NCBI RefSeq assembly: GCF_002197845.1
Contig: NZ_NIDE01000014.1
Span: forward strand, 434,001-498,000
Origin: Fimbriiglobus ruber
GTDB lineage: Bacteria; Planctomycetota; Planctomycetia; Gemmatales; Gemmataceae
Direction of reading: 5' to 3'
DNA: 64,000 nt
The position numbers were made by a program, and so were the translations under genes. The notes beneath the pieces are model-generated. The model did no database searches. It worked only from the letters and a program-made list of their open reading frames with translations, and was not told where the DNA came from. Every line of letters begins with the position of its first letter. Within the stretch, counting starts at the first letter, position 1. This document shows, in pieces, positions 56,482 to 64,000 of this stretch.

Positions 56482-58725
56482 TTACCGGGGGTGCTGTTGA
56501 TAGATCTGATCGAACTGGGGGGCCGCCGCCTGGAACGCGGCCGCCAGCAGCGGGTCGAACTGGTTCGGGCTCTCGGCCGTGATGATCCGGACCGACCGGG
56601 CGTGGGTGAACCCGGGCCGCGCGGGCCGGCGGGACCGCAGGGCGTCGTACACGGAAACGAGTCCGACCACGCGGGCGGCCAGCGGGATGCCCGCCCCTTT
56701 GAGCCCGTCCGGGTATCCGCTGCCGTCCCACCGCTCGTGGTGCGACCGGACCACCTCGGCGGCCAACGCCAGGTACGGTAGGGCTTGGCCGTACTTGGCG
56801 ACCAGGTCCGCGATCACGTCCGCCCCGATCGTCGTGTGCATCTGGACGGCCATCATCTCCTCGGCGTCCAACCGCCCCGGCTTCATCAGCAGCGGCGTCG
56901 GGATTGCCATCAACCCCACGTCGTGGAGCGGGGCCACGGCCACCAGCATGTCCAGGTACGTCTGGTCCTTGAGCCGCGCGTACTCGGCGTGGTCGGGCGC
57001 GGCGGCGGCCAGGGCCGACACGTACCGCGCGAGCCGGGAACTGTGCCCGCGGCTCAGGACGGTGACTTCTTCCAGAAGTCGGGTGACGATCAACCCCAGG
57101 GCCTTCGCGGTCGTGTACGGCGGCGGGCCGGCGACCGGGTCGTTGGGCGAGGGGCCCGCCAGCGTCTGGGGCTCGAACCGCGTGTCCGCGACCGCCGTGC
57201 GGGTCGTGGCCCGCGCGGGAATCCGAACGGTGTCGCGGGCCGACGGACTTTGGGGCGGCCGCGCCTCGAGCCCGCGCCGGCGGTTCAACAACCCCCGGAC
57301 GCGGGACAGGAACTCGGACGGCTGGAGCGGCTTGCGGATGAAATCGTCCGCCCCTTCGAGCAGTAAATTGCCGAGCGCTTCGGTCGTGACCACCCCGGAC
57401 ATCAACATCACCATCGGGAGCGGATCCGGGGTCCGGGCCTGGATCCGCGCCGTCAGGCCCGCCCCGTCCAGCCCCGGCATGTTCATGTCCGAGATCACCA
57501 GATCGAACGGCTGGCGTTCGAGGGCGTCCCAGGCGGCATCCCCCGTCTCGGCTTCGGTACACGTACACTCGCGGGCGAGGAGGTTCCGGACGAAGATCCG
57601 GACGTCGACGTCGTCGTCGGCGACGAGTACGCGGAATTTCGGGGTCGCGTCCGCGCCGGCGGCGACCGGTTGCCATCGGACAAACGGGCCGAGGGCGGCG
57701 GCGACCGCGGCGGCCGACGACAGCCGCCGGTCGGGGTCCGGTTGCATCAACCGGGCGATCAGGTCGCTCAGCCCGACCGGGTACTCCGGGCGGACCGCCC
57801 GGAGTTCCGGTGGTGGGGCGTTCAGGCGGAGCTGCAGGTCGACGATGGCCGCCCCCGTCGCGGGGAACGGTTCCTTGCCCGTCAGCGCCCAGAACAGCGA
57901 CGCCCCGAGGGAAAACAGGTCGGCCCGGACGTCGACCCGGTGCGGGTCGCGGGCCTGTTCCGGGGCCATGTACCCGACCGACCCGAGCAGGACGCCCGGT
58001 TCGGTCACATGCAGCTGGGGGTGCAGGGCCAGGCCGAAGTCGAGAACCTTGGCCTGCCAGTCCGGGGTGACCACGATGTTCTGCGGCTTGATGTCCCGGT
58101 GGATCAGCCCGTGGCGGTGGGCTTCCGTCAGGGCGTCCGCGACCTGCCGGAAGAGGGCGGCCGCCCGGTGAACCGGGACCGGCCCGTTCTCCGCGACGAA
58201 CGCGTGGAGATCCCGCCCCGGGACGAGTTCCATCACGTAGTAGTCCCGCACCTCGCGGGCGCCGGGCGGGCGGTGCTGGCCGGCGTCCTGACAGCCGACG
58301 ATGTTCGGGTGTTGGAGGCGGGCGATCGACCGGGCTTCCAGGTAGAACCGGTGCAGGCGGGCGTGGTCCCCGTGGCCGGCGGACACGAGCTTGACGGCGA
58401 CCTGCCGGCGGAGGTGGATGTGCTCGGCCCGGTAGACGACGCCCATGCCGCCCCTGCCGAGCGGCTCAAGTAAGCGGTAGTGACCGACCACCAGGTCCGT
58501 ACTCTGGCCGCTCCGGATCATCTGGGCCTGGAACTCGGTGAGCAGTTGCCGCCCGACCAGTTTATCGAGGAGGGATTCGATTTGTTCGGAGGACGCGATG
58601 TCGGACAGGACCGGGGCCGGGAGTTCGCACCACTCTTCCGGGTGAATGATCGACTGTTCGAGAAGATCGTTGAGGAAGTCCAGCCCCGGCGGGACCGTGG
58701 CGGCCTTCAGTACGAGGGTACTCAT
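56482..58725 (-). CDS. Ser/Thr kinase - receiver - HD-GYP-like fusion protein
   Basis: 747 residues. A kinase domain spans about 83-345: GRGGMGVVY (90-98), Lys112, HRDIKPQN (Asp211), DFG Asp229, GYMAPEQ. A receiver domain spans about 365-480: acidic Asp370/Asp371, phospho-acceptor Asp413, Lys465. An HD-GYP-like domain spans about 545-735: His601-Asp602, His630, His662-His663, GSGYPDGL. Two usual HD-GYP metal-site residues differ: HDIGK reads HDVGL (Leu605) and the late DvfDAL reads SVYDAL (Ser691), so phosphodiesterase activity is doubtful. No TM helix. It links Hanks-type phosphorylation with two-component and c-di-GMP-like modules in one chain. Confidence 0.9.
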   Translation of the reverse strand: MSTLVLKAATVPPGLDFLNDLLEQSIIHPEEWCELPAPVLSDIASSEQIESLLDKLVGRQLLTEFQAQMIRSGQSTDLVVGHYRLLEPLGRGGMGVVYRAEHIHLRRQVAVKLVSAGHGDHARLHRFYLEARSIARLQHPNIVGCQDAGQHRPPGAREVRDYYVMELVPGRDLHAFVAENGPVPVHRAAALFRQVADALTEAHRHGLIHRDIKPQNIVVTPDWQAKVLDFGLALHPQLHVTEPGVLLGSVGYMAPEQARDPHRVDVRADLFSLGASLFWALTGKEPFPATGAAIVDLQLRLNAPPPELRAVRPEYPVGLSDLIARLMQPDPDRRLSSAAAVAAALGPFVRWQPVAAGADATPKFRVLVADDDVDVRIFVRNLLARECTCTEAETGDAAWDALERQPFDLVISDMNMPGLDGAGLTARIQARTPDPLPMVMLMSGVVTTEALGNLLLEGADDFIRKPLQPSEFLSRVRGLLNRRRGLEARPPQSPSARDTVRIPARATTRTAVADTRFEPQTLAGPSPNDPVAGPPPYTTAKALGLIVTRLLEEVTVLSRGHSSRLARYVSALAAAAPDHAEYARLKDQTYLDMLVAVAPLHDVGLMAIPTPLLMKPGRLDAEEMMAVQMHTTIGADVIADLVAKYGQALPYLALAAEVVRSHHERWDGSGYPDGLKGAGIPLAARVVGLVSVYDALRSRRPARPGFTHARSVRIITAESPNQFDPLLAAAFQAAAPQFDQIYQQHPR

Positions 58726-59088
58726 GTTCGCGACCCAGCCGAATCGGATTCCGATCGATCACCGTCCGCGTGGGGTCGGGTCGGTCGGGATGGTGCGGTG
58801 GGCGATCAGAACTGTAGTTCGCGTCTGATGATAGTGATGCAACGAATCAATATTTTGCAAACGGAAATCATTCCGTGAAAAAATATTGATACCCTTCTCG
58901 CAATGAAGTTTGAGACGAGATGAGAGTCGGCGTTTCGTCCCGCCGCCCCTTTTGACGTGGGCCGAATGGTTTGACGTGTGAAGAGTTCACGACAGGCGCG
59001 TTGGGGCGAGCTGTCCGTGTTCTGCACTGAGGTGCCAGCCGTCGGTTGTGGCGGCACGTTTCCAACGTGCCGATCCCCTCCCCACCTG
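58726..59088. other. Intergenic region with AT-rich hairpin
   Basis: A long hairpin at 58846-58890 has an 11-bp AT stem (58846-58856 with 58880-58890) and an inner 6-bp stem (58861-58866 with 58871-58876) around ATCA. It lies about 120 bases upstream of the kinase fusion gene in a locally AT-rich patch. It could be an operator or an IS scar. Near 59050-59071 a GGCACGTTTCCAACGTGCC palindrome occurs. Confidence 0.6.
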
Positions 59089-60887
59089 CGGCACGTTGGA
59101 AACCAGCAATTCCCGCCCCCCTGCGTTTTCGCTTGGTTTAGCGGCCATTACGAAGTGTCCTTTCGTAATGGTCCGGGTATCTTATCTTGCATACCCTTCC
59201 CACATTAACATTGGCAAAGGATTCTTGCCATGTTGCCACCGCCCGAATCGCCCCTGGCCGCGGATCGGTTGATCCGGATCATCCGCGATCGGTTCCAACA
59301 CCTCCCCGACACACGCACCGCACCGACCATCTCGTTGCGGGATGCGTTGCTCTCCGGATTCGCCCTCTTCTTCCTCAAGTCGCCCTCCCTGTTGGCCTTC
59401 GAACACGAACGCACCAGCAACACGTTCAATCTGCAGGCCCTGTTCGGGTTGAAACAGATCCCCTGCGACACCCACATGCGGACCATCCTGGATGACGTCG
59501 ACCCCCGCCTCCTCCGTCCGGCCTTCACCGATCTGTTTCGTCATCTGCAGCGCGGCAAATACCTCGAACGGTTCGTCTATTTCCGGGGACATGATTTGCT
59601 GGCCAACGATGGCACGACCCACTTCTCGTCCGACAAGATCCATTGCCCGCGTTGCCTCCAGAAACGCAGCCGCAACGGCGGCGTCAGCTACTCCCACCGC
59701 ATGCTCGGGATGGCGTTGGTCCATCCCGACTTCCGGGAAGTCGTTCCCCGGTGCCCGGAACCCATCATCCAACAAGCGGGACCACGAAGGGGGATGGCGA
59801 GCGGAGCGCCTCGGCCCGGGCGTTGGACGACTTCCGCCGGGAACATCCGAAACTCCCGGTGATCATCGTGGAAGACGCCCTCCGCGCTGAGGGGCCGCAT
59901 GTCCGCATCCTCAAGCCACACCGCATCCCCTTGATTTTGAGCGTCAAGCCCGGCAAACAGACGCACCTGTTCGCACAGATGAACCAGGCGGACGAGGATC
60001 GCCGCCAGGCGGACGAAGGGGTCCGCGCGCAGATGGCCCAGGATCTCGGCGCGCAGATGGACCAGGCCGACCAGAATGGACCAGGCCGACCAGGATCGCC
60101 GCGTCCACGTGTTGACGTTGGTCGACCCGGACGGGACCGTTCACCATGACCGCTGGCTGACCGACGCCGCCCTGAACAAGACCTACGCCGACGAGCGGGT
60201 CGGCATGCTCGACTACTGGGAGATCGGCGGGCGGGACATGCGGCATTTCCGTTGGATCACCGATCTCGAACTGACCGCCGGAACCGTGTCCGACATCACC
60301 CGGGCGGGCGGGCGCGGTGGCGGATCGAGAACGAGACGTTCAACACCCTCAAGAACCGGGACTATGCATTTGAACACAATTTCGGCCACGGCCAGAATCA
60401 CTTGGCGACGGTCTTTGCCCTGCTGATGATGTTGGCGTTTCTGGTCGACCAAGCCCAGCAGGTCGGCGACAGTCTATTCCAAGCGCTGTGGGCGAAGATG
60501 GGAAGCAAGCGGCGGTTGTGGAAGAAGGTGCTGAGCCTGTTCGAGTGCTTCCATTTCCCCTCGTTCCGGCGACTCTACGAGACGTTGTTAGACTTTCAGA
60601 AGATCCCGCTCCCGAATACCAGTTAGTGAACCCCGTCGGTGAATCGAAACGAACCGGTCAGACGAAGCGTCGGCTTGGTCTCCCGGGTGGGGTACGCGCG
60701 TGGAGTCAAAGTCGGCATCAATCCGAATGAATATCAGATCATAGAAGGGTTACCCGCAGGCAAAACCAGCTCACTTCTGGGTAAAAGCAGCTGATCCGCC
60801 GTCAAAGTTCTAATGGCCAATAGCAGCCCAGACTAATCGCTGGGCTGCAAAAAGCCAAAGCGGGAATTGCTGGTTTCCAACGTGCCG
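59089..60887 (+). mobile_element. Degraded IS-like unit between 28-bp inverted repeats
   Basis: Exact 28-bp inverted repeats at 59089-59116 and 60860-60887 (begin CGGCACGTTGGAAACCAGCA) enclose one broken transposase gene and hairpins at about 59148-59172 and 60824-60847. The repeats also resemble the dispersed GGCACGTTGGAAACGTGCC palindrome, so they may be host repeats rather than true IS ends. Confidence 0.55.
59230..60626 (+). pseudogene. Frameshifted DDE transposase
   Basis: One transposase reading is spread over three or four frames: 59230-about 59780, about 59780-60080, about 60076-60320, then about 60310-60626. First Asp region ANDGTTHFSSDKIHCPRCLQ, a second in LPVIIVEDAL, and the final Glu region IENETFNTLKNRDYAFEHNFGHG. 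It belongs to the IS4-like DDE superfamily, exact family not assigned. The segment 59980-60090 has expanded CAGGCGGACGA/CAGATGG-type repeats encoding Gln/Asp/Ala, a likely source of frame loss. Inactive. Confidence 0.8.
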
Positions 60888-60903
60888 GAGGGGTGGCGTA
60901 TAG

Positions 60904-62408
60904 TTCTACTGTTTCCCGGGTTGCTGCAACTCTTTCCTCAACTTGGGCAAGATGTTACGCGCACGATGCCAATAGAAGCGTGCCTGTTCGATCCGTTGGA
61001 GCCAACGGGTTGTTCGCCAGCGAACCTTCGGCGGGGTGTGGTACTCCAACTCCTCCACCAACAGGCTGGCGATGATGTCCTTCCATCGCGGGGCCGTCAG
61101 AGCCGGGGTCTCTTTTTCCCCCCGCCGCGTTTCCACGCTCAGGAACCACGACGCGATTAATGCCAACGTCTGGTGATGGTGCCAACCCATCCCATTCCGT
61201 ACTTGATAGTCGCCCCACCCGGCCTGGCTCTTCGCCTGCCGGAAGCACTCCTCGATCTCGTGCGCGGCCTTGGTCACCCGAGCGAATTCCGCCGGGGTCG
61301 TCCCGTCCGCCGCGGACGCCAGATCGTAGTCGTGCTTGGACCCTCCGTCCGACAGGCGCTCGCGGGTCACGAACAGGGTCTCCGGTGCACCCACCTTCCG
61401 GCCCATCCGGGCGGTCACCCGACGGCACACCACGTCCACGGCCAGTGGTCCTTTCTCGCCATCGCGGACCGTGATCGTCGTCCACGCGGACGCCGGCAAG
61501 GCGGTGACCCAGCGGTCCACTCGACCGAACGGCACTCCGGGTCGCCGACCCCGACCGGTGTACGCGGGGGGATCGGCCTCGTCGTCCCGGACGAGCGTGT
61601 TCGACGGGACGGCCAGGACGTAGTGTTCACCCCGGGCCCGTAATTCCTGGCGGAAACTCGACGAGCGGCCCCTCTCGTCATCCCCGGTGACCCACCCATG
61701 GGGCAACCGCGGACCGTGCTCGGCGAGCATCTCCCGAGCCTGCTCGTGACGGGTCTGGAATCGAACCGCCTTCGGAACACCGGCCTTCCGACATCGCTTC
61801 CGATCCCGCGTCCACTCCTCCGGCAGATACAACCGGACGTCAACCCGGGCATGATCCCGGCGGGACACATACCCCAGATACACGCCGACCTGACAATTAT
61901 CGATCTTGCCCTGCCGGCCGCACCATTGACGGGCCACCCCGACCGACGTCGTCCCCTTCTTGGCGAACCCCGATGGATCGAACACGATCACCCCGTCCGG
62001 TTCCCCGATCGTCTGACCCACTTGCTCGGCCAAGACCGCGATCCGGGGCCGATGGTCCCACGGGACATGACCCATAAACTTCTGAATCCCCTGCCGCTCG
62101 TGCTCGTGGAGATAGGCGATCGCTTCCCCAGTCTTCCGCTCCAACGGAGATAACAGTCCGCTCACATACTCGTGGGTGTGCGTCCGCTGTTCCGGCTCCG
62201 ACAACGACGCGGCGAATGGGACGACGAACCCGCGCAGCCGTTCCAACAACCCCGTTGTGACCCCCGCGGTGAGTTCCGTTTCGGCCATCATCTCGCGTAA
62301 GCGAACGTTAAATCGGTCGTCCATGATGACTCCCCTCCGTGGCATGGCATGCACGGAAGAGATTGTCCGAAAACCAGTTGCGTGTCGTCAACCCGGGAAA
62401 CAGTAGAA
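60904..62408 (-). mobile_element. IS701-like insertion sequence, 1505 bp
   Basis: 20-bp terminal inverted repeats TTCTACTGTTTCCCGGGTTG at 60904-60923 and 62389-62408, flanked by ATAG at 60900-60903 and 62409-62412, a 4-bp target duplication. The element landed inside a GGCACGTTGG-type palindrome. The transposase stop codon lies in the left terminal repeat. Confidence 0.93.
60906..62324 (-). CDS. IS701-family transposase
   Basis: 472-residue intact DDE transposase. The segment VIVFDPSGFAKKGTTSVGVARQWCGRQGKIDNCQVGVYLGY is the family hallmark and carries the first Asp; WVTGDDERGRSSSFRQEL has the second; the Glu is in IEECFRQAKSQAGWGDYQVRN. ATG at 62324 (MDDRFNVRLREMM) fits family starts. Confidence 0.92.
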   Translation of the reverse strand: MDDRFNVRLREMMAETELTAGVTTGLLERLRGFVVPFAASLSEPEQRTHTHEYVSGLLSPLERKTGEAIAYLHEHERQGIQKFMGHVPWDHRPRIAVLAEQVGQTIGEPDGVIVFDPSGFAKKGTTSVGVARQWCGRQGKIDNCQVGVYLGYVSRRDHARVDVRLYLPEEWTRDRKRCRKAGVPKAVRFQTRHEQAREMLAEHGPRLPHGWVTGDDERGRSSSFRQELRARGEHYVLAVPSNTLVRDDEADPPAYTGRGRRPGVPFGRVDRWVTALPASAWTTITVRDGEKGPLAVDVVCRRVTARMGRKVGAPETLFVTRERLSDGGSKHDYDLASAADGTTPAEFARVTKAAHEIEECFRQAKSQAGWGDYQVRNGMGWHHHQTLALIASWFLSVETRRGEKETPALTAPRWKDIIASLLVEELEYHTPPKVRWRTTRWLQRIEQARFYWHRARNILPKLRKELQQPGKQ

Positions 62409-62439
62409 ATAGGCACGTTGGAAACGTGTCGCCACAACT

Positions 62440-62886
62440 TTAATCCGGCCATCGCCTCACCGCCTCCAACACCCGCGCCGTCCAATTCGGATCGCGTGGC
62501 GAAACGACCAGCACGTTGAACCGGTGCCGTCGCCCTTCCTCGGCCACGCCTTCGGAGTCGTCGACGTGCAGGTCGATGCCGAACGCGGGCGGAAACTTCG
62601 ACGGCCCGCGGCGGCCGACGGCGCGTTCGTGCCGGTGCTGGTTCACCACTCCCCCGATGCCGACGCCGAAAGTCCGGAACCAGCTTCGCAGGTAGAACCC
62701 GCCGCGGTACGAAGTCGTGTAAATCCAGAGTTCGTGGCGACCCGTCTGGAGAGCCCGCATCAGGTCCCGCGTGCCGGCGCGGAGGCGTTCGGGATACCAT
62801 AACCGGAGCCACCGCGGGACGTGCCGCTCGACCGGCACGGACGGGTCGCAGACGAGCGTGTCGTCGACGTCAAAGGAGATCCGCAT
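62440..62886 (-). CDS. HAD-like hydrolase
   Basis: 148-residue small haloacid-dehalogenase-fold protein. Motif I is DVDDTLVCD (nucleophile Asp in the DxDxT motif), motif II IYTTSYRGG, the Lys of motif III in GPSKFPP, and motif IV HVDDSEGVAEEG. No cap domain is present, so it is a C0-type phosphatase, perhaps acting on a protein or nucleic-acid end. ATG at 62886 follows an in-frame TTG. No functional partner is adjacent. Confidence 0.8.
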   Translation of the reverse strand: MRISFDVDDTLVCDPSVPVERHVPRWLRLWYPERLRAGTRDLMRALQTGRHELWIYTTSYRGGFYLRSWFRTFGVGIGGVVNQHRHERAVGRRGPSKFPPAFGIDLHVDDSEGVAEEGRRHRFNVLVVSPRDPNWTARVLEAVRRWPD

Positions 62887-63327
62887 CAAGGCTCTCCGTC
62901 GTCACTATTTGACGTTACCGGTTGGTCGGTAATTCCTCCACCGGATCTACGCAGCTTTGGGCCCGCGACAAGTTCGTTCGACTCGCCGCTCAGCGGAACG
63001 AAGGCCCGATCCCAGGAGTGGCGGTCGACACGTCCGTGTCACGCGGGGTTCGGGACCACCCGATCCAGAATCCGAAGGGAATGACCCGGGCGAGAAGGGC
63101 GCCCACACTCTCAAGATACTTGATGTGGGCGGTGCGGGGACGTGTCGGGTTCGGCCCTCGGACCGCGGCCGAACCCGACGATGACGGTGATGTCGCGGTT
63201 CCGGAAGCGGCACGCGAAAGGGGGCCGGATCGGGGTGAACGCCGGCGAACCAAGGACCGGAGCGACGTGTGTCGACAGGTGATCCACCCAGCACCCGGCG
63301 GGGTGGATTTGGCGGCTGATACTGAAC
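62887..63327. other. Intergenic region with a 13-bp hairpin
   Basis: 441 bp without a supported gene. A perfect 13-bp stem (63144-63156 with 63167-63179, loop 10 nt) sits in the middle without a T-run. Nothing else was recognised. Confidence 0.5.
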
Positions 63328-63768
63328 TTACTTCATACGGATGTCAATCTTGTTGTCCTTCTCGTCGACGGTGATCTTCAGGGAGGAACTCTTTTTATCG
63401 CGGAACGATGCGGGGACGCGCGCCGCGTTACTCCCCGGAAGTTCTCCGACCTCGCGGGAATCGACCGTTACGACGTATTCGCCCGGGACGAGTCCTTTCC
63501 CGTCTTGGTTCCGGCCCGCGGTGTATTTCCCCTGAGCGTCGACGAGCGACGCCCCGTCGAACCGCAATTTGCTCCCGGCCTCGGCCTGGACGGGGTAAAA
63601 CATCACGATCCCGCCTTTGAGCGGCGTGCCGTCCTCGAACGTCACCGTGCCGTGGACCGGCGAGGGCGTGCCGATGGGGGCCCCGGGCGGCGGCCCCTTC
63701 TCGCCGCAGCCGGAGACGGCGGCGAGGAAGGCGAGGCCGAACATCGATAAGGTTAAGCGGTGAGACAT
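63328..63768 (-). CDS. Small lipoprotein with transthyretin-like fold
   Basis: 146 residues with a lipoprotein signal: VSGC, Cys21. The mature chain opens with Pro/Gly, then PVHGTVTFEDGTPLKGGIVMFYPVQ and GKGLVPGEYVVTVDSREVG, the pattern of the planctomycete carboxypeptidase-regulatory/transthyretin-like lipoproteins. Function is unknown. AAAGGCG precedes the ATG. It follows the DUF1559 gene (63855 to the window edge) on the same strand, the usual pairing in this phylum. Confidence 0.8.
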   Translation of the reverse strand: MSHRLTLSMFGLAFLAAVSGCGEKGPPPGAPIGTPSPVHGTVTFEDGTPLKGGIVMFYPVQAEAGSKLRFDGASLVDAQGKYTAGRNQDGKGLVPGEYVVTVDSREVGELPGSNAARVPASFRDKKSSSLKITVDEKDNKIDIRMK

Positions 63769-63854
63769 ATCGCCTTTCGGGTAAGGGCAGACGGAAAGGG
63801 GACGGGCGGGAGACGGCCCGTCCCGATCAAATCCGGAACGGCCGGCGGCCGGGA

Positions 63855-64000
63855 TCAATAGTCGGGGGTCGTTTCCCCGCCCGCGCGCGAGACCAGGGCC
63901 GCGACGGCCGTCGGCTGCATGCTGTCCCGGAGGAAGGCCACGTGCCCGTCGCAGAACACGACCATCGCCCCGCCGGTGTGAAAGCTGAACAGTTCGTCGT
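63855..64000 (-). CDS. DUF1559 prepilin-like protein, C-terminal fragment
   Basis: Only the last 48 codons are in the window; the gene continues past the edge. The peptide FHTGGAMVVFCDGHVAFL is the H-x9-DG motif that ends DUF1559 type II/IV pseudopilin-like proteins, which are greatly expanded in Planctomycetota. Followed by SMQPTAVAALVSRAGGE. The stop is TGA at 63857-63855. It is upstream of the small lipoprotein gene and probably co-transcribed with it. Confidence 0.88.
   Translation of the reverse strand, partial: DELFSFHTGGAMVVFCDGHVAFLRDSMQPTAVAALVSRAGGETTPDY

Overview
This is a GC-rich, gene-dense chromosomal window from a planctomycete, most likely family Gemmataceae. The evidence is a BBP7-type outer-membrane barrel, the tail of a DUF1559 prepilin-like protein (H-x9-DG motif), a small DUF6370-like CxxC protein, a DUF4058-like protein, PQQ-like and FG-GAP secreted proteins, an hpnD/hpnE squalene pair, frequent GTG starts and many dispersed palindromic repeats. 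The species cannot be fixed from the sequence alone.

Layout. 0-8 kb: tandem hairpins, a CusA-type Cu/Ag RND pump with a roughly 280-residue insertion, a small secreted CxxC protein, a convergent TolC-like lipoprotein and a NatB-like ABC permease. 8-12 kb: a 58-bp perfect inverted repeat, a PfkB sugar kinase overlapping a GNAT acetyltransferase, a thioredoxin-like gene split by an in-frame TGA directly after a Cys codon (selenocysteine candidate), a second thioredoxin-like protein and an AT-rich island. 12-18 kb: a DUF5522 protein, malQ, a DUF4349 lipoprotein gene cut by an ISAs1-like element with an exact 10-bp target duplication, and a BBP7 barrel. 18-24.8 kb: repeats, a stand-alone S24-like protein, hemB, two paralogous 2OG-Fe(II) oxygenases enclosing an EEP-fold nuclease and a hypothetical gene, crcB and an ABC ATPase. 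24.9-34.5 kb: an NCS2 permease, a PQQ-like propeller protein, a DUF4058-like protein, an ISKra4-like element, an FG-GAP protein, and an HflK-like/YcxB-like pair.

34.5-43 kb: an RND adaptor and HAE1 pump, then a REP-associated tyrosine transposase (RAYT) bracketed by about nine copies of a REP-like palindrome whose other copies lie near 18 kb, an antitoxin without a toxin, a PilZ protein and hpnE. 43-48 kb: hpnD behind a permease-ATPase-adaptor ABC exporter. 48-58.7 kb: asparagine synthase, a small CX5R phosphatase, an IS5/IS1031-like element with a 3-bp target duplication, an atypical SDR, a two-gene glycosyltransferase operon, and a Ser/Thr kinase-receiver-HD-GYP-like fusion. 58.7-64 kb: a degraded transposase between 28-bp inverted repeats, an IS701-like element with a 4-bp target duplication, a HAD-like hydrolase, a small lipoprotein, and a DUF1559 tail running off the window.

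Functionally this is a mix of envelope transport (two RND pumps, three ABC components or systems), redox and stress proteins, isoprenoid and tetrapyrrole enzymes, and envelope glycan genes, heavily marked by mobile elements. The strongest leads are the putative Cys-Sec protein, the RAYT/REP system and the kinase-REC-HD fusion with altered metal-site residues.
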